Shown piece after piece: positions 1-7,692 of a stretch of DNA of 64,000 bases. The notes under the pieces are model-generated. The model was not told the origin of the DNA. It saw nothing but the letters and a program-made list of their open reading frames with translations, and searched no databases. Where the stretch lies: NCBI GenBank assembly GCA_963851245.1, contig CAWKOH010000012.1:248001-312000 (forward strand), read 5' to 3'. Position 1 is the first letter of the stretch. Every line of letters starts with the position of its first letter. Position numbers and translations under genes: made by a program. The stretch is from CAWKOH01 sp963851245. Its GTDB lineage: Bacteria; Actinomycetota; Acidimicrobiia; Acidimicrobiales; Palsa-688.

Positions 1-17
1 GTCCCTCTTCACGATGA

Positions 18-2057
18 GTGACCGACATGTCCCAGCGACGCTACCTGCCCATCCGCATGATCGAGGATCGCGGGACGAGGGGCGATAATGCCCCGGCTGC
101 GGGTCTGACTCGCACGGGGCGCGAGCCGTTCGAGACTGATATCTACGGCCAGGACGCCTCTCCGTTGGCCGTGAACTCGATCGCGCTGCCGAGGGCGGGC
201 TACTCGCGCTACGCACGGACGCGGCGCGTCGACGCCGACGCCTCGATCAGGCGCCGGATCGGCTGGATCTGGGCCTTGCTGTTCGTGAACGTCCTGTCCT
301 TCGCCCCCCAGCGGCTCGTCCTTCCGCTCCCGCATTTCATCGGCAAGGGCATCGCGCAGGCCTCTCTGTGGGTGGCCCTGCTGCTCGCCCTCACCATCAA
401 CCGCCACATCCGCCTGCGGCCCAACTCCTACCTGGTGATCTTCACGGTCCTCGCCGTGTACTCCCTGCTCATCAGCATCGTGACCCTCCATCCCGGGTCC
501 GCTTACCGGGGCGTGCGGCTTATTGGCTTCGTCGCCGTGTTGTGGCTCCTCACGCCGTGGTTCGCCCGGCGCGACCTGCTCCTCGTGCGCTGCCATCTGA
601 GGTGCGTGGTCACCGTCATCGGTATCTCGCTCGCTGGTATCGTGCTGGGTCCACACAAGGCCTTCTCGGAAGGCAGGCTGCAAGGGGCGGTGTGGCCGAT
701 CCCGTCCACCCAGTTGGCCCACTATGCCGCCATCGTGGGCGGGCTGGCCGCGGTTCTCTGGTTCGTCGGGATGATGAAGAGGAACGACGCCCTGATTCTC
801 GTCTTCCTCTCCTTCCTGACGATACTCCTCAGTCACACGAGGACCGCCCTGGTGGCCATGTCCATCGCCGTGGCCATCGCCGGGCTGAGCCTGTTCCTCC
901 GGCGCCGCCGCGTCCGCAAGACCCTTTCGATCACCGTGATCGTCGTCATAGTCGGCGCCGTCTGCTTCCTCCCGTTTGCCGGCAATTGGTTTCATCGGGG
1001 TGAGTCCGGGTCCAGCTTCACCAACCTGACCGGACGGACACTGGTGTGGCACCGCCTGCTGAACCAGCCACGCAGCGAGGCTGAAGTGCTCTTCGGCGCC
1101 GGGCTGTCCAACAAGTCGTATCAGGGCCTCCCGATCGACGACAGCTGGCTTGCCGCCTACCAGGACCAGGGACTCGTCGGGGACATGTTGATCGGTGCCT
1201 TCCTGCTGGCCCTGCTGGTGGCCGCGGTCAAGGCCCCGCCTGGGCGGGGCAGGGCGCTGGCCCTATTTCTGATCGCCTACGGCCTCATAGCCTCATACAC
1301 GGAGGTTGGGTTAGGCGACGCGTCACCATATCTCCTCGAGATGACCCTGGCCGCCGCCCTTCTGACGGTGCGGGAGGCTCCCGACCGCGCGCACGGTCTC
1401 CCGGCCGATCCGCTCGCGCGCCGGGCCTGGCCCCATGGCGATCGCGGCGGCCCGGGTCTCCTCGGGCGCCCAGTTGGTGTCGCACAAGGTCTTCGCCAAG
1501 GCCGGTCTGAGCCAGAAGGCCGCCAGCCGGGCCGGCATGACGATGATCGACCAATGCTTCGCGTCGGGCTCCAACTTCCTGGTCGGGGTGGCGGTGGCGA
1601 GGATCGCAGGGCCGGTCGGGCTCGGCGCCTTCTCGCTCGCATACGGGTGCTGGATCCTCATCAACACGATCCATCGCGCCCTCATCACCGATCCGATGGC
1701 GATCTTCCGGGACTTGAACGAGCGAGAGTTCCCCAAGCACATCAGGCGCGGTTTCGCCGCCGAGGTTGTCCTGGGTCTCGCCGCCTCGGTCGTCTTCGCC
1801 CTGATCGGAGTGGGGCTGCGAGTCGTCGGCATGACCGGCTTCGGGGACGGCATGCTGGCGCTGGCCCCCTGGGTGGTGTTCCTCGACCTTCAGGACTACT
1901 GGCGTTGGGTCGGTTTCATGGAGGGCAAGCCCGTCAAAGCCATGCACAACGACGTCGTGTTCTGCGTGGCCCAGATGTTCGCGTTCCGCGTTTGTCTTCG
2001 TGGCCGGCATGCACTCGGTTTATGCCGTGGTGGCGGCCTGGGGGTTCGGCGCTCTAG
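18..2057 (+). CDS. O-antigen ligase/polymerase-like membrane protein with read-through C-terminus
   Basis: Polytopic membrane protein of the Wzy_C/WaaL type, which ligates or polymerises lipid-linked oligosaccharides on the outer face of the cytoplasmic membrane. After a soluble N-terminus (residues 1-80) I see repeated hydrophobic segments at about 81-95, 115-127, 137-156, 167-180, 196-210, 236-252, 258-271, 277-295, 303-320, 388-404 and 412-426. The family-like loop has SHTRTA at 272-277 and a TGRTLVW motif from 338. The start is GTG 18 or ATG 27. Family-like sequence ends near residue 455 (about base 1385). Beyond that the frame stays open for about 220 residues of Arg/Gly/Pro-rich sequence lying out of frame over the flippase gene. 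The true stop has probably been lost, so the functional product should end near base 1390-1440. Family call fairly sure; ligase versus polymerase not resolvable. Confidence 0.72.
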   Translation: MTDMSQRRYLPIRMIEDRGTRGDNAPAAGLTRTGREPFETDIYGQDASPLAVNSIALPRAGYSRYARTRRVDADASIRRRIGWIWALLFVNVLSFAPQRLVLPLPHFIGKGIAQASLWVALLLALTINRHIRLRPNSYLVIFTVLAVYSLLISIVTLHPGSAYRGVRLIGFVAVLWLLTPWFARRDLLLVRCHLRCVVTVIGISLAGIVLGPHKAFSEGRLQGAVWPIPSTQLAHYAAIVGGLAAVLWFVGMMKRNDALILVFLSFLTILLSHTRTALVAMSIAVAIAGLSLFLRRRRVRKTLSITVIVVIVGAVCFLPFAGNWFHRGESGSSFTNLTGRTLVWHRLLNQPRSEAEVLFGAGLSNKSYQGLPIDDSWLAAYQDQGLVGDMLIGAFLLALLVAAVKAPPGRGRALALFLIAYGLIASYTEVGLGDASPYLLEMTLAAALLTVREAPDRAHGLPADPLARRAWPHGDRGGPGLLGRPVGVAQGLRQGRSEPEGRQPGRHDDDRPMLRVGLQLPGRGGGGEDRRAGRARRLLARIRVLDPHQHDPSRPHHRSDGDLPGLERARVPQAHQARFRRRGCPGSRRLGRLRPDRSGAASRRHDRLRGRHAGAGPLGGVPRPSGLLALGRFHGGQARQSHAQRRRVLRGPDVRVPRLSSWPACTRFMPWWRPGGSAL

Positions 2058-2809
2058 CAGGGTCGGTCTACGGGTTGCAGCAGTTCTCGGTGGCTCCGGC
2101 GATCAAGGGTGGGTACCAGCTGCTCCGCGACCGCTGGGCCATGAGCAAGTGGAACGCGGGAGGCCAGATCACCGGGTGGGGATCGAGCCAGCTCTACCTC
2201 ATCCTGACGGGCGGCCTCCTCGGACCGGCCGCCCTCGGGGGGCTCAAGGCGGCCAACAACCTGGTCACCGGTCCGTCCTTCGTCGTGATCCACGCTGGTG
2301 GCAGCTTCGGGCTCCCGGAGGCCAGCAAGGGCCTGAAAGAGCGGGGGTGGCCCGGCCTGCGCCGGGTGGGCCGGCTCATCAACCTGGTGAGCCTTGTGAG
2401 TATCGGCGTGTTCGGTTTGATCGTCATCTTCTGGGCCGTGCCCCTGCTAAGCGATGTCTACGGGGAGTCCTTCGTTCGCTACGCCCAGGCGGCCCGAATC
2501 ATGTCCGTCGCCTACATCATCTCGGCCTTCTTCATGGGACCCATCCTGGTCCTGAAGGCCACGAAGCGCACCCGGCCGCTCTTCATGGTCCAGGTCATCT
2601 CCGGGATCGCGTCGGTTGGAGCCGTGGCCGTGTGCACCACCCTGTACGGCGTCAATGGGGCCGCCGGCGCGCTACTGATCTCCAACGCCATCATTCTCGT
2701 CGCCTTGCTTATGTACCAGCAGGCGGCCCGGCGGTCGATCCTTCATCCGCGCCAGGCTGAACCTGACGTTGAGGCGTCAGAGTTGGCTGCCGAATCAGGA
2801 CCGGGTTGA
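1435..2809 (+). pseudogene. Wzx-like polysaccharide flippase, frameshifted
   Basis: Membrane transporter of the MATE/PST flippase type that moves lipid-linked sugar units across the membrane, next to the ligase-like gene as expected in a polysaccharide locus. The N-terminal part (1435 to about 1985) contains the typical start DQCFASGSNFLVGVAVARIAGP followed by LGAFSLAY. The rest continues one frame over: it can be read from about 1982 (SAFVFVAGMHSVYAVVAAW) to the stop at 2807-2809. Together they make about 457 residues, a normal length for this family. Neither half alone would be functional. Start chosen at ATG 1435; the frame is open upstream to about 1366, so an earlier start cannot be excluded. 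A 1-base indel near 1975-1990 explains everything; whether it is a real mutation or a sequence error cannot be told here. Confidence 0.7.
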
Positions 2810-2821
2810 CACCGATCACTC

Positions 2822-4459
2822 CTAGCTGTTGCTGATCGTGCTCCCGGCGTCCTGGTGGTACGGCTTGGCTTGCCACTGCTTGAACGTGAGCGTGTCGGAT
2901 GGATTCTGCTCGGGCGCCTCGAACCTCCAGGGCCCGACGTATGTGTTGTCGGCGAAGACGTTGGACTGCTCGAAGGCTATGGCCTGCTCGGTCGCGGTGC
3001 CGGGATACGGTGGTTCGCCGAACTGGGCGAAAGTGCCCGAGTAACCGCACTGGGCCCCGGTGGCATTACCGGACTTCCCCGCTTGACATTTGGGGATGAC
3101 GGCTGGGTCCAGGGTGAAGGTGTTGTTGGTCACCCGCACGTTCTGGGTCCGCCACCGGCAATCCCAATACAGGGCTGACCCGGCTTTGCTGGCGGTGATC
3201 GCCGCGGGAGTGCAGGTGTTGGCGGTGTAGGTGCCGCAGTAGAACGTCGTGCCGCACGGCCCCGTGCTGTCCTCCAGGCGGGCTACCGCCGGGTCGCCGA
3301 GGGTGCAAGTACCGCTGGTTTCCGAACCGCAGTAGCGGTTAGAGTCCTCCCACTCGACCACTCCGCCCCAGTTGTTGGTGAAGACGTTGTCGGTGATCTC
3401 GAGAGTGGAGTAGAGCCCTCCGGCTACCCGGCTGTCGCCCCCGCTGTTGGATATGTAGATCGCGCCCTCAGGGAAGTCCGCGCTGCCTGGCCCTGCCGCC
3501 CAGCCGTTGTCCACCAGGGTGTTGTCCTTGATCAGGGCGTTGTAGCTGATCTCGTAGATGATTCCGGGACCAACGCTGCTGGATATGTAGTTGCCGGTCA
3601 TGGTGATGCCAGCATTGTCAGTGTCGCCCCACAGCCCGACGACGTTGCCGTGGACGTAGTTGTCAGTGAAGGACGAGTCGGTCGTGTAGAAGAACTTGCC
3701 GCCGCCGTCGCACCCGCAGTTGTTCTCCTGATTCACGTTGCCGTTCGAGGCGATCTCGTTGTGGTCGACCGTAATGCCGGTGTTGCCGCTGGGCGAATAT
3801 GAGTTGAATCCGTTCTGGTAGTTATTGGTCAGGCAGTTGTACGAAAGCGTGTTGTGAGTGCCGAGCAGTACGCCCCCGCCCGTCCCGCCGTTGGGCCCAA
3901 CGGTGTTGTACTTGATCGTCCAGTTCGCACCGTCATCATGGTTGACGATCCCTTCGTTCTCGACGGGCGCAAAGTTCTCGATCGTGAGGTATTCGATGGT
4001 CACGTTGGAGGCGTGTTGGGCGAAGGCCTCCCGGTTGACGTTCTGACCGTCGAGGATGGCACCCGGCGCGCCTATGTAAGTGGAGTTGTTGGACGGAATG
4101 ATCTGGCTGAAAGCATCAGAGCCAATTACATGTACTCCGGGTGCGAACCAGTAGACGCCCGGTGCATCCAGATCCATCGATCCGTCGTTACCCGCCGGGA
4201 CGGTCACAGCGCCGGCCGGCGGGGCGGTCGGTCCGCCCCGCAGCAGGGATGAACCGCATATGCGGGCCGGCGGAGCGACCGGGGCACCAGCCAAGGCGCC
4301 ATGCACCGTGGTTGAGGGAGGAGCCGTCTGCCCGACCCGGCCCGTGGTGGTAGGAGTGGCCTCGGACTTGTGGCTAGAACTGCTGCATGCTCCGGTGGTG
4401 GCGGCGAGGACGACCAGGACGCCCCCGACGAGAGCGCGCCTTCCTGTTAATCCCGGCAT
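2822..4459 (-). CDS. Secreted right-handed parallel beta-helix lipoprotein
   Basis: The start is ATG 4459: the sequence from there is a Sec signal (MPGLTGRRALVGGVLVVLAA) ending in TTGAC followed by a serine run, so a lipoprotein is likely although the lipobox is weak. The mature protein (545 residues in total) has a Pro/Thr-rich linker and then repeated Asn-rich turns (NVTIEYLTIENF, NWTIKYNTVG, NTLSYNCLTNN, GITVDHNEIASNG, NALIKDNTLVDNG, STLEITDNVFTNN, NVRVTNNTF). These are the ladder of a pectate-lyase/NosD-type beta-helix (roughly residues 150-490), with several Cys pairs. Such proteins are polysaccharide lyases, epimerases or adhesins; I cannot see which. It converges on the flippase gene and diverges from holB. 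Carbohydrate context supports a role on surface glycans. Confidence 0.72.
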   Translation of the reverse strand: MPGLTGRRALVGGVLVVLAATTGACSSSSHKSEATPTTTGRVGQTAPPSTTVHGALAGAPVAPPARICGSSLLRGGPTAPPAGAVTVPAGNDGSMDLDAPGVYWFAPGVHVIGSDAFSQIIPSNNSTYIGAPGAILDGQNVNREAFAQHASNVTIEYLTIENFAPVENEGIVNHDDGANWTIKYNTVGPNGGTGGGVLLGTHNTLSYNCLTNNYQNGFNSYSPSGNTGITVDHNEIASNGNVNQENNCGCDGGGKFFYTTDSSFTDNYVHGNVVGLWGDTDNAGITMTGNYISSSVGPGIIYEISYNALIKDNTLVDNGWAAGPGSADFPEGAIYISNSGGDSRVAGGLYSTLEITDNVFTNNWGGVVEWEDSNRYCGSETSGTCTLGDPAVARLEDSTGPCGTTFYCGTYTANTCTPAAITASKAGSALYWDCRWRTQNVRVTNNTFTLDPAVIPKCQAGKSGNATGAQCGYSGTFAQFGEPPYPGTATEQAIAFEQSNVFADNTYVGPWRFEAPEQNPSDTLTFKQWQAKPYHQDAGSTISNS

Positions 4460-4491
4460 GCGGGGTTGTCCGGTCGGCGAGTGGTCATCGG

Positions 4492-4533
4492 GTCTTCTGC
4501 TCCCTGGCGTCTTCTGCTCCCTGTCGTCTTCTG
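4492..4533. repeat. 17-bp tandem repeat in divergent promoter region
   Basis: Two full copies and a partial third: GTCTTCTGCTCCCTGGC at 4492, GTCTTCTGCTCCCTGTC at 4509 and GTCTTCTG at 4526. It lies in the 187-base gap between the divergent beta-helix gene and holB, so it could affect either promoter. Confidence 0.85.
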
Positions 4534-4646
4534 ACGAGTCCCCAAGTCTGACAGCCGCCGGGAGCGTGTTGCGGTCGCGGCGCCTACCTTTCCGCTTGTT
4601 CGGCCGGGTGCCAATGTCGCAGCCTGGTGGCAGACTGCACACTCTG

Positions 4647-5768
4647 ATGGAAGAAGGAATTTTTTCGGGGATTGTTGGGCAGGATCGGGCTCTGGCCGCG
4701 CTCGAGGCGGCGATCGCCCGTCCCGTACACGCCTACCTCTTCGTCGGCCCGGCGGGCACAGGCAAGAGGCGAGCTGCTCAAGGTCTGGCGGCCGGTTTGC
4801 TGTGTCCCGCCTCCCCACCGGACGGCACATGCGAGAGCTGTCAGCGGGTCCTGGGCGGGATTCATCCCGACGTGATCCACGTCGAGAGGGAGGGGGCTTC
4901 TATCGGGATCGATACGGCGCGGGAGGTGATTCAAGCTGCGTTCACGAGCCCAGTGGAGGGAGCCCGCAAGATCGTTGTCCTGCACGACTTCCACCTGGTT
5001 CGAGATGCCGCACCGGCGCTCCTCAAGACCATCGAGGAGCCCCCGGCGACGACCGTATTCGTGATCCTGGCGGAGCACCTGCCCCCCGACCTGGTCACCA
5101 TCGCCAGTCGTTGCGTACAGGTGGAGTTCCGCCCCTTGACGGCTGAGCAGGTGGCGGCTGCGCTGAGAGAAGACGGCGTCGCTCCCGAGCTGGCGGCCCA
5201 TCTGGCCGAAGCGTCAGGTGGCCGATTGGACCGCGCCCGCCTGCTCGCCAGCGATCGGCAGTTCGAAGCCCGCCGGCAGGCCTGGCGGGATGTGCCCGGG
5301 CGGCTAGACGGATCCGGCGCTACCGCGGCGGCCATCGCCGACGAGCTGATGGGTCTCCTGGAATCGAGCGTCGAGCCGCTCAGTGCGGCGCAGGGAGACC
5401 AGCTGAAGGAGCTGACAGAACGCAACGAGCGGGCTGCCGCCGTGGTCTCATCAGGACGGTCGGGATCGGCAAAACGGGCGGGAAGGGCGTCCAAGGCCGC
5501 TCTCAACGCGGGCGTCAAGGATATGGAGGAGCGGCACAGAAGGGAGCAGCGCCGCCAGCGAACCGACGAGCTTCGCTTTGGGCTCGCCACCCTTGCAGGA
5601 GCGTATCGGCAACGCATCGAATCCGGATCCGGCGCCAGCCGGCTTTCGTCCATGGAGGCGGTGCGGTACATCGACAAGCTCTCGAAGGATCTGACGTACA
5701 ACCCGGGTGAGCTGTTGGCGATCCAGGCCCTGCTGGTGAGACTGAGCCGGCCCGCCGCCGGCGGCTGA
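4647..5768 (+). CDS. holB: DNA polymerase III clamp-loader subunit delta'
   Basis: AAA+ subunit of the replicative clamp loader. The frame is open far upstream, but the family start is MEEGIFSGIVGQDRAL, so I place it at ATG 4647; ATG 4614 is an alternative. It has the P-loop GPAGTGKR with Arg in place of the usual Ser/Thr, typical of delta' subunits that do not hydrolyse ATP. Three Cys of the zinc module are visible (C of LLCP, then CESC); the fourth position seems substituted. Further on come LLKTIEEPP and the SRC arginine-finger motif (IASRCVQVEF). The C-terminal half (about 200-373) is the helical collar domain with a basic segment. Length of 373 residues is usual for actinobacterial HolB. 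It stands alone between divergent and co-directional unrelated genes. Confidence 0.92.
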   Translation: MEEGIFSGIVGQDRALAALEAAIARPVHAYLFVGPAGTGKRRAAQGLAAGLLCPASPPDGTCESCQRVLGGIHPDVIHVEREGASIGIDTAREVIQAAFTSPVEGARKIVVLHDFHLVRDAAPALLKTIEEPPATTVFVILAEHLPPDLVTIASRCVQVEFRPLTAEQVAAALREDGVAPELAAHLAEASGGRLDRARLLASDRQFEARRQAWRDVPGRLDGSGATAAAIADELMGLLESSVEPLSAAQGDQLKELTERNERAAAVVSSGRSGSAKRAGRASKAALNAGVKDMEERHRREQRRQRTDELRFGLATLAGAYRQRIESGSGASRLSSMEAVRYIDKLSKDLTYNPGELLAIQALLVRLSRPAAGG

Positions 5769-5955
5769 GGACTGGATCTCCACACCATCCTTCTGAAGCG
5801 GATCCCGGCTGCATGAACCTTCTCGCTTGTCGCTTCGACCGCCCAACATTCGATCAGTCCGAGGTTGAGGCCGCCTACAATCGAGGGACTCTTGTGACAT
5901 CGACAGTGTCCAGTCGTAATGCGACGAGCGGGATGGAGGGCTGGGGACACACAAG

Positions 5956-7692
5956 ATGAAATCATTCGGAACCTGGTTGGCAGTACCGAGCGACAGCTCC
6001 CTTGACGCGACGGGTCAAGCCTCATCGAGCTTCGGGCCGCTCGCGACGCGAGTCATGGTCTCCGATGACGATTTCAACGGTCTGGGCGTGGTCATCGTCC
6101 CACCCGTCGGCTACGACCACGCCACCAGCTTCCGGGCTTTGCAGGTGCTGGCTCGAGAGCTGGCCGAACGCGGCTGCCTGGTGGCACGGGTCGATCCCTT
6201 CGGCACCGGGGACAGTGCGGGCGGGGCCGCCGATGTGACCACCTTGAAGGTATGGGACAACGCCGTAGAGGAAGGAGCGACCTACCTCAGGGAGCGCGGG
6301 GCTCGAGCCGTGGTCCTACTCGGATGCCGGGTCGGCGCCGCTTTGGCCCTCCTGGCGGCAGCGTCGGTCGGTGCCACCGCGGTCGTGGCGCTGGATCCCG
6401 TGCTGTCGGGCCGGCGCTATGTCCGCGGCCTGCAGGTCATGAGCCAGGAGCACGACCAGGCCGACGTGGGGTTGCTCGTCGGAGGGACCGAATTCCCGAA
6501 ATCATTGCTCGACGATATGGCCGGTCTCGACCTGGCCCGCGATCTTCCGGCGCCGTTGGCACCCTGCCTCCTGGTGGGCCGCCCCGGCAGCAGCGCCGAG
6601 TCCAAACTGGCCGAACGGCTCACGGGGAGTGGCTCGGAAGCGGAGGTCTGGTCCTCGCCGGCGCTGGAGGGATTCCTCGGGGTCCACGCGGAGCAGGCGG
6701 TTATCGACCCCGCGTTCATTCTGGACGTCGCCGGTTGGGTCTGCGGCTGGGCGCCTGGCGCGGACGCCGCCGCCGGCAGCTGGGCGGGGCTCGATGGCCG
6801 TGCGCTCGCACTGTCAGAGCCGGCCGCTGAGGATGTATCGCTGCGATGGGGCGACCAGTTCATTCGCGAGAGTTTCGTGACTGTCGGTACCGAGCAGCTA
6901 GTCGGGGTTCTCACCACCCCATCCGGTGTTACGTCACCCTCAGGGAATCTGGTGGTGTTCTTGAACAGCGGCGCCGAACCTCACACCGGGCCGGCCCGGG
7001 CGTGGGTCGAGTTCGGGCGCGAACTTGCCACCCACAACGTTTCGTCACTGCGCGTGGACATGAGAGGGTGGGGTGACAGTCCCGACGGGCCAGCGGGCCG
7101 GTACGAACCGGGGCACCCCTACGATTTGCATTCGATCGACGACGTTCGCGACCTTCCTCAATCGCTCAGCGCCCTCGGCTGGGATCGGGTCTTCCTCTCG
7201 GGGTTGTGCGCGGGGGCGTGGTTGGCGCTACACGTAGCCCGCGACAGCAAGTTCGCCGGAGTGCTGGCGCTCAATCCCTCCCTCGAGTACGAGCTCGGTG
7301 GTCCAGTTGTGGCCATGGCGGACGAATACCGCAGGGTCTATGCCGCTGAGATTGTCGAGAGGAAGCGGGAGGCTCTGGCCGGACGATGGGACCGGGAAGA
7401 CCTGGCCGGTTTGCGTCCTTTCGCCGGGGCGTGGCTCGACGCTCTGGTCGACAACGAGATGCCCACCTCGCTCATCTTCTGCGAGGGCGACATGGCTCTC
7501 GAATATCTGGTGGACCGCCTTGCTCTGCGCCTGGCCGCGGTTCAGGAGTCCGGATATGTGCGCCTGCACGAGGTATACGGGATCGATCATTCGATGCACC
7601 GCGTCTGGCTGCGATGGAAGATCGTGGACATCTTCCTCAACGAGTTGGATCATTGGGCCGAGGTGGGCGGCCCCTTGTCAAGCCGTACTTAG
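5956..7692 (+). CDS. Fused double alpha/beta hydrolase resembling exosortase-associated hydrolases
   Basis: 578 residues holding two alpha/beta-hydrolase domains in tandem. Domain 1 (about 30-265) has PPVGYDHATSFRAL, the DPFGTGDSAG turn and a nucleophile-elbow position GCRVG at 123-127, where the nucleophile site is Arg125 instead of Ser/Cys. Domain 2 (about 300-570) has NSGAEPHTG, VDMRGWGDS, elbow GLCAG at 416-420 with Cys418 as likely nucleophile, and YGIDHSMH near the C-terminus for the catalytic His. From memory, the two elbow types resemble the two hydrolases found with exosortase/PEP-CTERM polysaccharide loci (a GLRLG-type and a GLC-type); here they would be fused. No exosortase gene is visible, but a polysaccharide locus lies 3 kb upstream. 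Substrate unknown. Its stop overlaps the convergent peptidase stop (TTAG, 7689-7692). Confidence 0.7.
   Translation: MKSFGTWLAVPSDSSLDATGQASSSFGPLATRVMVSDDDFNGLGVVIVPPVGYDHATSFRALQVLARELAERGCLVARVDPFGTGDSAGGAADVTTLKVWDNAVEEGATYLRERGARAVVLLGCRVGAALALLAAASVGATAVVALDPVLSGRRYVRGLQVMSQEHDQADVGLLVGGTEFPKSLLDDMAGLDLARDLPAPLAPCLLVGRPGSSAESKLAERLTGSGSEAEVWSSPALEGFLGVHAEQAVIDPAFILDVAGWVCGWAPGADAAAGSWAGLDGRALALSEPAAEDVSLRWGDQFIRESFVTVGTEQLVGVLTTPSGVTSPSGNLVVFLNSGAEPHTGPARAWVEFGRELATHNVSSLRVDMRGWGDSPDGPAGRYEPGHPYDLHSIDDVRDLPQSLSALGWDRVFLSGLCAGAWLALHVARDSKFAGVLALNPSLEYELGGPVVAMADEYRRVYAAEIVERKREALAGRWDREDLAGLRPFAGAWLDALVDNEMPTSLIFCEGDMALEYLVDRLALRLAAVQESGYVRLHEVYGIDHSMHRVWLRWKIVDIFLNELDHWAEVGGPLSSRT

Noticed and set aside
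9..1052. 347-codon open frame on the minus strand with His/Asp/Gly-rich sequence
   Set aside because: It lies wholly under the ligase-like gene, has no recognisable domain and shows the composition typical of antisense frames in GC-rich DNA.
5769..5955. tRNA or small RNA gene in the gap after holB
   Set aside because: No T-loop consensus or cloverleaf-compatible stems were seen; nothing else recognisable.
7689..7692. Overlapping convergent stops (TTAG) as a special element
   Set aside because: Simply compact gene packing; the same occurs at 21811-21814.
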